Assembly: GCA_016935365.1 (NCBI GenBank)
Contig: JAFGRB010000128.1
Span: 1 to 34,259, forward strand
Direction: 5' to 3'
From: Deltaproteobacteria bacterium
GTDB taxonomy: Bacteria > Myxococcota > B64-G9
Length of the DNA: 34,259 bases
Shown: positions 1-8,206 of the stretch, piece by piece
How positions within the stretch are numbered: the stretch's first letter is position 1
Layout: every line of letters begins with the position of its first letter
The notes under the pieces: model-generated
The model's input: the letters and a program-made list of their open reading frames with translations, nothing else
Databases searched by the model: none
Told to the model about the DNA's origin: nothing
Translations under genes and position numbers: made by a program

Positions 1-105
1 CTCCACCCCGTCCAATCGCGCCTCCACCCCGTCCAATCGCGCCTCCACCCCGCCCAATCGCACCTCCACACCCTCCAGCCGCATCTCCACACCCTCGACG
101 CGTTC
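1..105. repeat. Five tandem 21-bp units encoding heptads
   Basis: Units start at 1, 22, 43, 64 and 85. The first two are identical, the third differs at two bases and the last two are more diverged. Identity falls away from the window edge, so the array probably continues to the left. The period of 21 bp equals seven codons of the coiled-coil gene on the minus strand, so copy-number change keeps the frame and lengthens the coil by one heptad. Confidence 0.9.
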
Positions 106-210
106 GGTCAACTCGCCGACCTTGTCGTTCAGGGAGCCGACGCCCTCGGCGATGAGCTTGATGTCGCCGTGCATGGTCTCCAAGAGAATCTCGAAGTGTT
201 CCTGCTTCAT
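1..210 (-). CDS. Heptad-repeat coiled-coil protein, 3' end cut by window edge
   Basis: The minus strand is open from the window edge to an ATG at 210 (a second ATG sits at 213). The visible 70 residues begin MKQEHFEILLETMHGDIKLI and then run into regular seven-residue units of the type VEARLDG, VEVRLGG and VEMRLEG. The hydrophobic and charge spacing fits a long parallel coiled coil. A GGAGGAG ribosome site lies at 214-220, and its spacing favours the second ATG (210). The C-terminus is outside the window, so total length is unknown. Short coiled-coil proteins of this style occur in many bacteria without an assigned role; I assign none. Confidence 0.7.
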   Translation of the reverse strand, partial: MKQEHFEILLETMHGDIKLIAEGVGSLNDKVGELTERVEGVEMRLEGVEVRLGGVEARLDGVEARLDGVE

Positions 211-393
211 CATCTCCTCCAGGCTAGCGGCTCCCGCAGAGCCGGTCAACGGGTATCGCCGAGCTGGAGTGCAAGCAACCAGCGTGCCGAAAATCGGACA
301 GCTGCTCTTCCGGAGACTTGCACGTGTCATCCGAGCCGAATCGCTCAGGGTGCGTGTCCGGAATCCGAACAGGCGCCAGTCTCGCATTTTCGG

Positions 394-423
394 TTGACTC
401 CGCCCCGGGAGTCTTTTAGTTTC
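394..423 (+). promoter_or_regulatory. Candidate sigma70 promoter of the ferredoxin gene
   Basis: TTGACT at 394-399 and TAGTTT at 418-423 are separated by 18 bases. This would start transcription near 430, about 45 bases before the ferredoxin ATG. The -35 match is good, the -10 match is only partial, and there is no experimental support. A further TTGACA at 458-463 is too close to the ribosome site to be used for this gene. Confidence 0.35.
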
Positions 424-474
424 CCGCCCTGACAAGGCTTGAACCCATGCTGACCCATTGACAGGAGAAAAGCG

Positions 475-660
475 ATGCTGCCCGTTGTCGACGAGAGCAA
501 GTGCACCGGCTGTGGTGAGTGTGTGGACGTCTGCCCTTCGGAGCCGAACGTATTCGAGGTGCAGGACGAGAAGGCCAAGGTGGTCCATCCAGAGGAGTGC
601 ATCGAGTGCGGAGCCTGCGAGGACTCCTGCCCCGACGAGGCCATCGAGCTGAAGGACTGA
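475..660 (+). CDS. 2[4Fe-4S] ferredoxin
   Basis: A 61-residue acidic protein with two classical CxxCxxCxxxCP motifs. One begins at Cys10 (CTGCGECVDVCP) and the second lies near residues 41-52 (CIECGACEDSCP). Each binds a low-potential [4Fe-4S] cluster, so the protein is a soluble cytoplasmic one-electron carrier. The start is supported by AGGAG at 463-467, seven bases before ATG. It is monocistronic and convergent with the radical SAM gene, with 13 bases between stop codons. Inferred partners in the window are the radical SAM enzyme, the ferredoxin:thioredoxin reductase and possibly the hydrogenase; no partner is shown by the sequence itself. Confidence 0.95.
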   Translation: MLPVVDESKCTGCGECVDVCPSEPNVFEVQDEKAKVVHPEECIECGACEDSCPDEAIELKD

Positions 661-673
661 TCCGACCCGGCGA

Positions 674-1612
674 TCAATCCCCGCCCCGGGGGGCGAAGAA
701 GTAGCTCCCGTCCCGGCCGGGACGACATACCACACGACCCGCAGCCTGCGCCTCGTCGAGTATCTTCACCACCTCGTTGGGGTGCGCGGCCAGCGAGGCC
801 GCGATGTCCTCCAGGGTGCAAGGCCTGCGCTCGAGCATGTCCATCACGCTGCGAGCCAGATCGGGCTGTGCAGCTTCTACAGCCCCTCCGCGGAAAGCCG
901 CGATCACCTCGGCCCGCGGGCCGAATGCCCGCCGGGCGCGATCGAGGCAGCCCGGCTCGCAGGCTTCGAGGCCGCTGCCCGGCACCGGCCGCACGGGCGT
1001 GTTGATATCGATCCGATCGGCCCGCAGGCCCGAAAGCTCGGCTGCCAGGGCGTCGATGCACGCCTCGTTGTAGCCCGGAACCAGCATCACCTCGACGCGC
1101 ACGATCCCGGAGTGTGCCCTGCAGACCGCATGCAGCCCCTCTCGCATGCGAGCGAACGGTATCTCGCCGCAGGGCCGGTTGACGCGCCGCCAGGTGCCCT
1201 CGTCGGCCGCGTCCAGGTTGGGGGCCAGCACGTCGGCCTTCAGCGCGTCGGCGGCCAGATCGTCCCGGTAGAGCAGCCCCCCGTTGGTCAGCAGCACGAC
1301 CGGCAGGTCCGTAAGGCCGTGCAAGCAGTCGATGAGCGGGCCCAGAGAGCGGTACAGGCCGGGGTCGCCGCTTCCCGCCAGGGTGAGCACGTCCGGTCGA
1401 GGGCCGCGCGAGAGCGCCAACTCCACGTCCGCGAGCATGGCGTCGAGCGCGAAGAAGTCACGCCGGGCACAGACGAGCTCACGGGTCGGCCCGAGCTGGC
1501 AGTAGACGCAGTCGTAGTTGCAGACCTTGTGGGGCACCAGGTCCACTCCCAGCGACAGGCCGAAACGCCTGGAGGGGACCGGCCCGTAGACATGCCGTCG
1601 TCTTTTCTCCAC
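674..1612 (-). CDS. Radical SAM protein, COG0731-like, with C-terminal winged helix
   Basis: 312 residues starting at GTG 1612, with GGAGG at 1618-1622 spaced five bases upstream. The radical SAM cluster motif CNYDCVYC gives Cys31, Cys35 and Cys38 (CxxxCxxC) for the [4Fe-4S] cluster that cleaves S-adenosylmethionine. The glycine-rich LTLAGSGDPGLY segment fits the SAM-binding barrel. The last 70 residues (LERRPCTLEDIAASLAAHPN...) look like a winged helix. The overall style resembles the COG0731 group related to wyosine enzymes, but bacterial members mostly lack a known substrate and I assign none. It lies 21 bases downstream of the CDF gene, so it is probably the last gene of the hydrogenase transcript. 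Confidence 0.85.
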   Translation of the reverse strand: MEKRRRHVYGPVPSRRFGLSLGVDLVPHKVCNYDCVYCQLGPTRELVCARRDFFALDAMLADVELALSRGPRPDVLTLAGSGDPGLYRSLGPLIDCLHGLTDLPVVLLTNGGLLYRDDLAADALKADVLAPNLDAADEGTWRRVNRPCGEIPFARMREGLHAVCRAHSGIVRVEVMLVPGYNEACIDALAAELSGLRADRIDINTPVRPVPGSGLEACEPGCLDRARRAFGPRAEVIAAFRGGAVEAAQPDLARSVMDMLERRPCTLEDIAASLAAHPNEVVKILDEAQAAGRVVCRPGRDGSYFFAPRGGD

Positions 1613-1633
1613 GCAGCCCTCCAGCGTCCACCT

Positions 1634-2548
1634 TCAGGAGAGCGTGCAGGCCGTGCCCGCCGAGCCCGGGCTGCACCACTCCAACGTGGCATGGCGAATA
1701 CCATACTCCTCGTGCAGCCGGTGCTTGATGCGCAGCGCGCAGGCCTCCAGCTCCGGTAGCGCGCTCCGATCGGTGGCCAGCACCCCGGTCAGCACGGTCC
1801 GACCCTCGTCGATCTGCCAGACGTGGAGGTCGGAGGCTTGCAGGACCTCGTCCTCCTCCTCGAGCGCCCTGGCGACGGCGGCCAGATCCAGGTGGGCCGG
1901 GGCGCCCTGCAGCAGCACCTTGGTCGAGTCGCGCAGCAGCGGCCAGGTCGAGGCGATCAGCAGCACGGCGATCAGCACCGAGACCAGCGCGTCGACCGGC
2001 TGCCAGCCGGTGATCAGGATGATCGCAGCTGCAGCGATGGCGCCCACCGAGCCGAGCGCGTCGGCCAGCAAGTGCAGCATGGCGCCCCGGATGTTCAGGC
2101 TCTGCTCGGCCGAGCGGTGCAGGTACCAGGCCGAGACCAGGTTGATCACCAGGCCGATCGCGCCCGCCACCAGCACGGGCCCGGCCATGACCTCGGGCGG
2201 ATGCAGCAGCCGATGCCAGGCCTCCCAGAGGATGAGGACGGCGATGATGACCAGCGAGAGCGCATTGCCGAATGCGCCCAGCACCGGAACGCGCCGGAGC
2301 CCGAACGTGAAGGCCGGTCCTGCCTGGGCGCGCGCCAGGCGCTGGGCCACCAGGGCCAGGCCCAGCGCCGCGACGTCCGAGGCCATGTGGCCCGCGTCCG
2401 AGAGCAGGGCCAGCGAGTCCGATATCAGGCCGACCGCGAGCTCCACGGCGAGATAGACGCCGTTGAGCGCCAGCGCCACCCACAACGCCCTCTCCGCCAG
2501 CGCTCCGACGTGATGCGAGTGCGGGTGCTCGTGAGAATGGGAGTTCAT
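1634..2548 (-). CDS. CDF-family divalent metal cation exporter with His-rich N-terminus
   Basis: 304 residues, with about six membrane segments followed by a cytoplasmic C-terminal domain (from about residue 210), the standard cation diffusion facilitator plan. The metal-site signatures are LLSDAGHMASDV in the second helix and LHLLADALGSVG in the fifth. The N-terminus MNSHSHEHPHSHHVG is a histidine-rich metal-binding tail. I chose ATG 2548: the longer open frame to 2713 would overlap the response regulator and lacks a His tail at its start. CDF proteins export Zn, Co, Ni, Fe or Mn by proton antiport. Position in a [NiFe] hydrogenase operon makes Ni or Co plausible, but the sequence does not settle the metal. 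Confidence 0.92.
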   Translation of the reverse strand: MNSHSHEHPHSHHVGALAERALWVALALNGVYLAVELAVGLISDSLALLSDAGHMASDVAALGLALVAQRLARAQAGPAFTFGLRRVPVLGAFGNALSLVIIAVLILWEAWHRLLHPPEVMAGPVLVAGAIGLVINLVSAWYLHRSAEQSLNIRGAMLHLLADALGSVGAIAAAAIILITGWQPVDALVSVLIAVLLIASTWPLLRDSTKVLLQGAPAHLDLAAVARALEEEDEVLQASDLHVWQIDEGRTVLTGVLATDRSALPELEACALRIKHRLHEEYGIRHATLEWCSPGSAGTACTLS

Positions 2549-2618
2549 CTCCCCGGCATGATGGGGCTGGATCGCCGCGACGTCAAGACGCCCGGCCTCC
2601 GCCCCGCCCGGGTCGTCG

Positions 2619-2999
2619 TCAAGCCTTGCGGAGCTTGGTCTTGAGCGTGGCGAGCAAGACGTCGGGATCGATGGGCTTCTGGAAGATGCCCGCCAGCCCG
2701 AGCTTGCCGGCATCGATGCTCTGATGCAGCTCGTCGCCGACCGAGCTCAACATGTAGATGGGCGCGGTGTTGCCCAGCGCCTGCAGGTCCTTGACGAAGC
2801 GCGTGCCCGCGTCGATCTCCTCCATCATCAGATCGACGATCAGCAGATCCGGCTTCTCGGCCTGGAAGACCTCGAGGCCCTCTTCGGCCGTGGGTGCAGA
2901 GGCCATGATGTAACCATTGGCTTCCAGGACCAGCTTGAGTGATTCGAGGATGTCGGAATCATCGTCCACGCAGAGAATCACGAACTTGCCGTCTTTCAT
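2619..2999 (-). CDS. Stand-alone response regulator receiver protein
   Basis: 126 residues containing only a receiver (CheY-like) domain. The acidic pair is in CVDDDSD (Asp12-Asp13), the phospho-acceptor is Asp56 in IVDLMM, the switch Ser85/86 is in MLSSVG, and the conserved Lys108 is in FQKPID. There is no output domain and no histidine kinase in the window. It starts two bases after the hoxW stop with AGGAGG just upstream, so it is in the hydrogenase transcript. Inference: it relays an unknown kinase signal by protein-protein contact. Its target may lie elsewhere. Confidence 0.92.
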   Translation of the reverse strand: MKDGKFVILCVDDDSDILESLKLVLEANGYIMASAPTAEEGLEVFQAEKPDLLIVDLMMEEIDAGTRFVKDLQALGNTAPIYMLSSVGDELHQSIDAGKLGLAGIFQKPIDPDVLLATLKTKLRKA

Positions 3000-3001
3000 C
3001 C

Positions 3002-3496
3002 CTAGACCTCCTGGTCACCCCTCTTGGGATCGAGTTCGCCGAGCTCGAGGCGCCTCTGCAAGAAGCCCAGCGCCTCCGCCAGATTCCTCTCCGCCCGGGC
3101 GCTGAGCCGCTCGCCGAAGGAGTCGAAATCATAGCCCCGGATGCCTAGTACATAGCCCTCCACCCGGCTGCCGAAGACCTCCCGGGCCAGTCCGAGCACC
3201 GCCTCGGGCTCCACGCCGTGGCTGGAAAACCCGAGATCGACGCGGCCCTCGACCGGCCGGAAGGAGAAAGGCGCCGGACCCTCGGCTGCCGCGTCGATGA
3301 AGACGACGGTTTCGTGCGCGGCCGCGGCGCAAGAGTCCTCGACGGTCAGCTGGTAGTCGGCGTCCACGCTCACGCCATCCAGCCCCCAGGTCTCCACCGC
3401 CTGGGCCGCGACCGGTCCGAGGCCATCGTCGCAGCGTCCGGGGTTGCCGAAGCCGATGACGAGCACTCGCCTTCGCGCTCTGTCCTCTTCCGCCAT
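3002..3496 (-). CDS. hoxW: [NiFe] hydrogenase maturation endopeptidase
   Basis: 164 residues of the HycI/HybD/HoxW peptidase family. After nickel insertion these enzymes cut the C-terminal peptide from the large subunit. Seen: GFGNPGRCDDGLGP at residues 15-28, the acidic residue of the nickel-recognition site; VVFIDAA with Asp68; and SSHG with His93, matching the usual Glu/Asp-Asp-His triad. Its ATG directly abuts the hoxH stop codon (no gap), so it is translationally coupled to its substrate. No other maturation genes (hypA-F) are in the window, so they must be supplied from elsewhere. Confidence 0.93.
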   Translation of the reverse strand: MAEEDRARRRVLVIGFGNPGRCDDGLGPVAAQAVETWGLDGVSVDADYQLTVEDSCAAAAHETVVFIDAAAEGPAPFSFRPVEGRVDLGFSSHGVEPEAVLGLAREVFGSRVEGYVLGIRGYDFDSFGERLSARAERNLAEALGFLQRRLELGELDPKRGDQEV

Positions 3497-4954
3497 CTAG
3501 GCGCCCTTGCTGCGGCTATCGATCAGCTCACCGTGCGCGTCGCGCAGCTCGACCGCGAGCGGCATCCGTCCGATGGCATGGGTGGCACACGACAGGCACG
3601 GATCATAGGCCCGGATGGCCACCTCGATGTGGTTGAGCAGGCCCTCGGTGACCTCGTTCCCGTCCAGGTAGTCGGCAGCCACTTTCTGCACGGCCCGGTT
3701 CATGGGCTCGTTGTTGTTGGTCGTCGAGACGATCAGGTTGGCCATGGTGACCTGATCCTGCTCGTTGACCCTGTAATGGTGGAAGAGCGTACCGCGCGGT
3801 GCCTCGAGGATCCCCATGCACTCGTCGCGGCGCTCGCCCCGGGTGACGAGATCGCCCGCCTGCAAGTCCGGGTCGTTCAGCAACTGCTCAATCTTCTCGA
3901 CCGCGTGCACGGTCTCGATCATCCGCGCCCAGTGGTAGCACATGGTGATGTTGTTCGGCTTGCCGTCGGTCAGCGCCATGAACTCCTTGCGCTCCTTCTC
4001 GGCGATCTCGGTGTCGATGTAATCGCAGCAGTTGATCCTGGCGAGCGGCCCCACGCGGTACCAGCCCTCCCGGGGCCCGAGCTTGGAGATGAAGGGGAAC
4101 TTCATGTAGGACCAGGAGCGAACCTCCTCCTGGATGTACTTGAAGTAGTCCCGGGCCTCGACTTGATCGAAGATCATCTTTCCATCCGCATCGATGGCTC
4201 GCAGCTTGCCGTCGTACAGATCCATGCAGCCGTCCTCGCGGACGATGCTCAGGTGGTTGGAGGGGAAGGAGCCGAAGTCCTTGAGCTTGGCCAGGTTGTC
4301 ACGCGTGTAGCTCTTGCAGAGCTCCAGCGCAGCCACAGCCCAGTCCAGCATCTGGTCGATGTCCTCGAGGAAGACGTCCCGCTCCTGCTCGCTGAGGTGC
4401 TTGTTGATCCCGCCGGGCACGGCGCCGGTGCCGTGGATCTTCTTGCCCGCCGTGGCCTTGATGATCTCCTGGCCATACTTGCGCAGCATCACGCCCTGGA
4501 CCGCCAGGTCCTTGTACTTCGGGGTGATCGCCAAGCCGATGACATTGCGGATCTTGGGATCAGCGTCGAATCCGAAGAGCAGATCGGGAGAGACCAGGTG
4601 GAAGAAATGCAAGGCGTGCGACTGCAGGGTCTGCCCGTAGTGCATCAGCCGCCGCATCTTCTCGCCGGCCGGCGTGAGCTCGTCGGCACCGATGAGCATG
4701 TCCATGGCCTTGGCGGCGGCCAGGTGGTGGCTCACGGGGCAGATGCCGCACAGGCGCTGAACCAGCACGGGCACCTCCCAGTATGGGCGTCCCTGGACGA
4801 AGCGCTCGAAGCCCCGGAACTCGACGATGTGCAGGCGGGCCTGCTTGACGTGGTTCTTCTCGTCGAGCAGCAACGAGACCTTGCCGTGCCCCTCCACGCG
4901 GGTCACCGGCTCGATCACGACTCGTCTCAATCCCTTTTGACTGATCACGTTCAT
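3497..4954 (-). CDS. hoxH: NAD-linked [NiFe] hydrogenase large subunit
   Basis: 485 residues, the usual length for HoxH of group 3d bidirectional hydrogenases. It carries the Ni-Fe(CN)2CO site that splits or makes H2. The L1 motif RLCGICPVSHH gives Cys69 and Cys72. The L2 motif DPCLSCATH gives Cys453 and Cys456 and ends at His459. The 26 residues after His459 are the peptide removed by the HoxW protease encoded next door. AAGGAG lies only one base before ATG 4954 but seven bases before an in-frame GTG at 4948, so translation may really begin at the GTG. Cytoplasmic; no signal or membrane segment is seen. Confidence 0.97.
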   Translation of the reverse strand: MNVISQKGLRRVVIEPVTRVEGHGKVSLLLDEKNHVKQARLHIVEFRGFERFVQGRPYWEVPVLVQRLCGICPVSHHLAAAKAMDMLIGADELTPAGEKMRRLMHYGQTLQSHALHFFHLVSPDLLFGFDADPKIRNVIGLAITPKYKDLAVQGVMLRKYGQEIIKATAGKKIHGTGAVPGGINKHLSEQERDVFLEDIDQMLDWAVAALELCKSYTRDNLAKLKDFGSFPSNHLSIVREDGCMDLYDGKLRAIDADGKMIFDQVEARDYFKYIQEEVRSWSYMKFPFISKLGPREGWYRVGPLARINCCDYIDTEIAEKERKEFMALTDGKPNNITMCYHWARMIETVHAVEKIEQLLNDPDLQAGDLVTRGERRDECMGILEAPRGTLFHHYRVNEQDQVTMANLIVSTTNNNEPMNRAVQKVAADYLDGNEVTEGLLNHIEVAIRAYDPCLSCATHAIGRMPLAVELRDAHGELIDSRSKGA

Positions 4955-4970
4955 GCTCCTTGAGAGGATC

Positions 4971-5516
4971 TCAATCGTACTTGAGCAGCTCGTACGGCAG
5001 ATCCAGCGGCTTGTTGTTCAACAAGGCCACCACGGCTTCCCAGATGGCGTCCGCCGGCGGGGGGCAGCCGGGCAAGTGATAGTCGATCTTGACCACCTCG
5101 TGACAAGGGTAGACCTTGTCGAGGATGAGCGGCAGCTCCTCGTCGTGGGGGACACGGCCGGTCTCGTTGTGGACCGTCGGGCCGTCGAGGTAGGCCTCGG
5201 CCAGGCACTCCTTGAGCGGGATGCCGTTGCGCATGGCCGGGATGCCGCCCATGGTGGCGCAGTCCCCCACCGACACGAGCACGTCGCAGTGGCTGCGGAA
5301 CTCTCTCAGCACCTTGACGTTCTCCTGGTTGGCGCAACCGCCCTCGATGAGCCCCACCAGACAACGATCGGTGAACCTCTTGATGTCGTTGATCGGCGAT
5401 TTGTCGAACTCGACCAGCTCGACCAGCTTGAGAATCCGGTCGTCGATGTCGAGTATCGACATGTGACAGCCGAAGCAACCGCAGAGGGATGTCGACGCGA
5501 TCTTTGGCTTCGTCAT
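4971..5516 (-). CDS. hoxY: NAD-linked hydrogenase small subunit
   Basis: 181 residues starting at ATG 5516 (MTKPKIASTS). It has the short HoxY form without the Tat signal and the extra cluster domains of membrane hydrogenases. Cluster ligands for the proximal [4Fe-4S] are CGCFGC (Cys14 and Cys17), GDCATMG (Cys86) and LPGCPPPAD (Cys151). Cys61 in EGGCANQ is an additional conserved-looking cysteine. It passes electrons from HoxH to HoxU. GAGG lies eight bases upstream of the start. It ends 16 bases before hoxH and starts 14 bases after the hoxU stop. Confidence 0.95.
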   Translation of the reverse strand: MTKPKIASTSLCGCFGCHMSILDIDDRILKLVELVEFDKSPINDIKRFTDRCLVGLIEGGCANQENVKVLREFRSHCDVLVSVGDCATMGGIPAMRNGIPLKECLAEAYLDGPTVHNETGRVPHDEELPLILDKVYPCHEVVKIDYHLPGCPPPADAIWEAVVALLNNKPLDLPYELLKYD

Positions 5517-5530
5517 GGCTCCGACCTCAC

Positions 5531-6244
5531 TCAGGATTTGGCCCGCCGGGCCTCGATGTCCGAACCGATGGGCTCGTGATCGTACTTCCGCTTGCCCACC
5601 GGGACCGCATAGCCGACGCGCTTTCTCAGGATGGCGCCGACCGGACAGACCTCGACCGCCTTGTCCATGGCGCTCAGCGCCGTGTCCGCCAGGTTGGCTT
5701 CCGCGTTGATCGCGATCCGGGTCTCGCGTCCCCGATTGACGAACTGGAAGATGTTCTTGCCATCCACGTCCCGCGACGCACGCACACAGCGCCCGCAGAG
5801 AATACAGCGATTGCGGTCGATGAACACGTCGGGGTGGGAAGCGTCCACGTCTCGCTGGGGGAACATGTACGGGTATCGCGGCGTGGCGATGCCGAAGCGA
5901 TAGGCCATCGCCTGCAGCTCGCAGTTGCCGCTCTTCTCGCAGAACATGCAGAAGTGGTTGCCCTCGACGAAGAGCATCTCGACGATGGACTTGCGCCACT
6001 CCCGGATCTCGTCCGTCTCGTTCTGGACCAGCATGCCCTCGCTGATCGGATACGTGCACGCCGCCTGGGCGCGTCCGTTGACCTTGACCGTGCAGACCCG
6101 GCAGCTGCCGCCCGGCGACAGGTCCGCGTGCCAGCACAGCCGGGGAATGTAGATCCCGGCCTGGTCAGCGGCTTGCATGATGGTCTGGCCTTGGGTCCCG
6201 GTGACCTCGACTCCATCGATGGTGAAGGTGATCTCGTCGCTCAT
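5531..6244 (-). CDS. hoxU: Hydrogenase diaphorase electron-transfer subunit, NuoG-N-like
   Basis: 237 residues, the normal HoxU length. Seen in order: a plant-type [2Fe-2S] site with Cys37, Cys48, Cys51 and Cys63; a His-Cys3 [4Fe-4S] site with His97, Cys99, Cys102 and Cys108 (HFCMFCEKSGNC); and a further [4Fe-4S] set with Cys147, Cys150 and Cys153 (CILCGRC) and Cys200 in CPVGAI. The usual second ferredoxin-like cluster of a full NuoG is not complete. The protein wires HoxY to the flavin subunit HoxF. It follows hoxF by 39 bases and belongs to the same transcript. Confidence 0.95.
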   Translation of the reverse strand: MSDEITFTIDGVEVTGTQGQTIMQAADQAGIYIPRLCWHADLSPGGSCRVCTVKVNGRAQAACTYPISEGMLVQNETDEIREWRKSIVEMLFVEGNHFCMFCEKSGNCELQAMAYRFGIATPRYPYMFPQRDVDASHPDVFIDRNRCILCGRCVRASRDVDGKNIFQFVNRGRETRIAINAEANLADTALSAMDKAVEVCPVGAILRKRVGYAVPVGKRKYDHEPIGSDIEARRAKS

Positions 6245-6283
6245 CTCGTCCGTCCCTTCCTGAGCAAGGCGCTTCCCACCCTG

Positions 6284-8101
6284 CTAGTCCTCGTGGAATA
6301 CCGGCTCGCGGCCCTGGGCCTCGACCGCATCGCCTAGCGCAGCCGTGAGATCGAAAGTCGGCTGTAAGCCGTCCTTCGACTCCACCAGCCTCTGCGTGTA
6401 GTGCTCGCGAAAGTGCTTCAAGGTCGTCTGGACCGGGTTGGGCGAGGTCTGGCCGAGCCCGCAGCGGCTGCAGCGCTTGACCGTCTCGCACAGCTGCTCC
6501 AGGTAGTCCAGGTCCTCCGCCTGCCCCTTGCCCTGCCGAATGCGGTCGAGCCGCTCCTTGATGAGCACGTTGCCCACCCGGCATGGCACACACCATCCGC
6601 AGCTCTCCTCGACGAAGAAGTCCATGAACTGGGAGGCCGCGTCGAGCAGGCTGCGCTGCGGTCCGAAGACGATCATCGAGCCGCCGGTGCCGAGATCCTC
6701 GAAGCAGATCCGGCGATCGAACATTTCGGGATTCACGCAAGTGCCGGAGGGCCCGCCCACCTGCACCGCGATGGCGTCCCTGCCGCCGACGGTCTCCAGA
6801 AACTCCGAGATCGTCAGGCCGAATGGAAGCTCGTAGACCCCTGGCAAGCTGCAGTCGCCGGAGACCGAGAACAGCTTGGTGCCCGTGCTGTCCTTGGAGC
6901 CCAGCTCGGCGAACCAGCCGGCGCCTTTCTCGACGATGCGAGCAGCGCAGCAGAAGGTCTCGACGTTGTTGACCACGGTCGGCATGTTCAAATAGCCTAC
7001 CTCGACCGGGAAAGGCGGCCGGTCCCGGGGCGATCCCCGCTGCCCCTCGCAGGACTGGATGAGCGCCGATTCCTCTCCGCAGACGTACGCGCCCGCGCCC
7101 ATCTGGATCCGGATGTCGAAGGCGAAGCCCTTCTTGCCGGCGATACCGTCCCCCAGCAGGCCCTTCTCGTGCATCTGCGCCATGCTGAACTCGAGGTGCG
7201 CTCTGAGGTAGTCGTACTCGCCGCGCAGGTAGATGATGCCTTGCTCGGCGCCGATGGCGTAGCCGGCGATCGCCATGCCCTCGATCAGCAGCTCCGGGCA
7301 CTCGGTCAGGATCACCCGGTCCTTGAAGGTACCCGGCTCTCCCTCGTCGGCGTTGCAGATGACGAACTTGCGCTCGCCGGCCGCCTTGCGGCAGAACTCC
7401 CACTTCATGCCCGCGGGGAAGCCGGCGCCGCCGCGCCCCCGCAGCCGGGCGGTCTTGACCTCCCGGATCACTTCCTGGGGGCTCATGCCAGCGGCCTTGC
7501 GCAGCGCCGCACCGGGCTCCATCCCGGCGAAGATGACCTCGCCCTTCTTGCGCACGTTGTTGATCACCATGGAGTGGATGCGCTCGGTGGCGTTCTTGCC
7601 CTCTCCGAGCGTCTTGACGAGCTTCTTGGGCTCGCCCGTGGCGGTCAGCGAGTCGACGATCTCGGAGACCTTCTCGGTCGACAGGTAGGTGACCGGCACG
7701 TCATTGACCAACGCCGCCGGGCCCTGGTCGCACAGCCCGATGCAGGCGGTCCGCTCCAGGCCGATCTGGCCATCGGCCGTCGTCTCGCCCACCCGGATGC
7801 CGAGCGCCTGCTCGAAGGCCTCCGTCACCTTGTCCGCGCCCTTCATCCGGCAGACCACGCAGTCCGAGATCCGGATGACCGCCTTGCCCTTGGGTTGCTT
7901 GGACAGAAAGGCGTAGAAGCTGACCACGCCTTCGACCTCCACTCGCTCGCAGCCCAGCTCGCGGGCGATGGCCTCCATCGCCTCTCCGGAGACACAGCCG
8001 AGCTCCGCCTGGACGCCGCGCACGACGTCCATCATCCGGGTTCGATCGCGTCCGCTCGCAGCCGTGAGCTTCTTCACCACCTGATCCACTTTCAGATTCA
8101 T
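6284..8101 (-). CDS. hoxF: Hydrogenase NAD/FMN diaphorase subunit with fused HoxE-like domain
   Basis: 605 residues, close to the length of fused HoxF proteins of the Ralstonia type. Residues 1-165 are a NuoE/HoxE-like domain. Residues 170-600 are the NuoF-like part, with GRGGAGF (222-228) for nucleotide binding, NADEGEPGTFKDR for FMN, GAGAYVCGEESAL, and the [4Fe-4S] site ESCGWCVPC (Cys501, Cys504, Cys507) plus Cys547. It exchanges electrons between the clusters and NAD. In the NuoE-like domain the visible cysteines are Cys81, Cys84, Cys120 and Cys124; Ser79 occupies the usual first ligand position (see findings). First gene of the hox operon; GGGAG lies upstream of ATG 8101. Confidence 0.96.
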   Translation of the reverse strand: MNLKVDQVVKKLTAASGRDRTRMMDVVRGVQAELGCVSGEAMEAIARELGCERVEVEGVVSFYAFLSKQPKGKAVIRISDCVVCRMKGADKVTEAFEQALGIRVGETTADGQIGLERTACIGLCDQGPAALVNDVPVTYLSTEKVSEIVDSLTATGEPKKLVKTLGEGKNATERIHSMVINNVRKKGEVIFAGMEPGAALRKAAGMSPQEVIREVKTARLRGRGGAGFPAGMKWEFCRKAAGERKFVICNADEGEPGTFKDRVILTECPELLIEGMAIAGYAIGAEQGIIYLRGEYDYLRAHLEFSMAQMHEKGLLGDGIAGKKGFAFDIRIQMGAGAYVCGEESALIQSCEGQRGSPRDRPPFPVEVGYLNMPTVVNNVETFCCAARIVEKGAGWFAELGSKDSTGTKLFSVSGDCSLPGVYELPFGLTISEFLETVGGRDAIAVQVGGPSGTCVNPEMFDRRICFEDLGTGGSMIVFGPQRSLLDAASQFMDFFVEESCGWCVPCRVGNVLIKERLDRIRQGKGQAEDLDYLEQLCETVKRCSRCGLGQTSPNPVQTTLKHFREHYTQRLVESKDGLQPTFDLTAALGDAVEAQGREPVFHED

Positions 8102-8152
8102 GCCTGCTCCCGTCAGGTCATCTCCGCGCTGCCCCGAGCTGAGAGCCTCGAT

Positions 8153-8168
8153 AGCAACCCGGGCTCCA
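8153..8168 (-). promoter_or_regulatory. Candidate sigma54 promoter of the hox operon
   Basis: On the minus strand the sequence reads TGGAGCCCGGGTTGCT. It has the invariant GG-N10-GC spacing of -24/-12 promoters and nine of the twelve specified consensus positions (TGG, C, TTGCT). Transcription would start near 8142, about 40 bases before the hoxF ATG. An activator of the sigma54 class is encoded immediately upstream, which makes the assignment more credible than the sequence match alone. Confidence 0.6.
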
Positions 8169-8206
8169 CGTTTTCAGTCGACGCTCTGCCCCTTCACGAG
8201 CTTGAC

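Noticed and set aside
682..695. CGCCCC...GGGGCG as a terminator for the ferredoxin gene
   Set aside because: The loop would be two bases, there is no T run, and it lies inside the radical SAM coding region.
3218..4963. A 581-codon open frame opposite hoxW and hoxH
   Set aside because: Antisense shadow of well-conserved hydrogenase genes; no domain or ribosome site.
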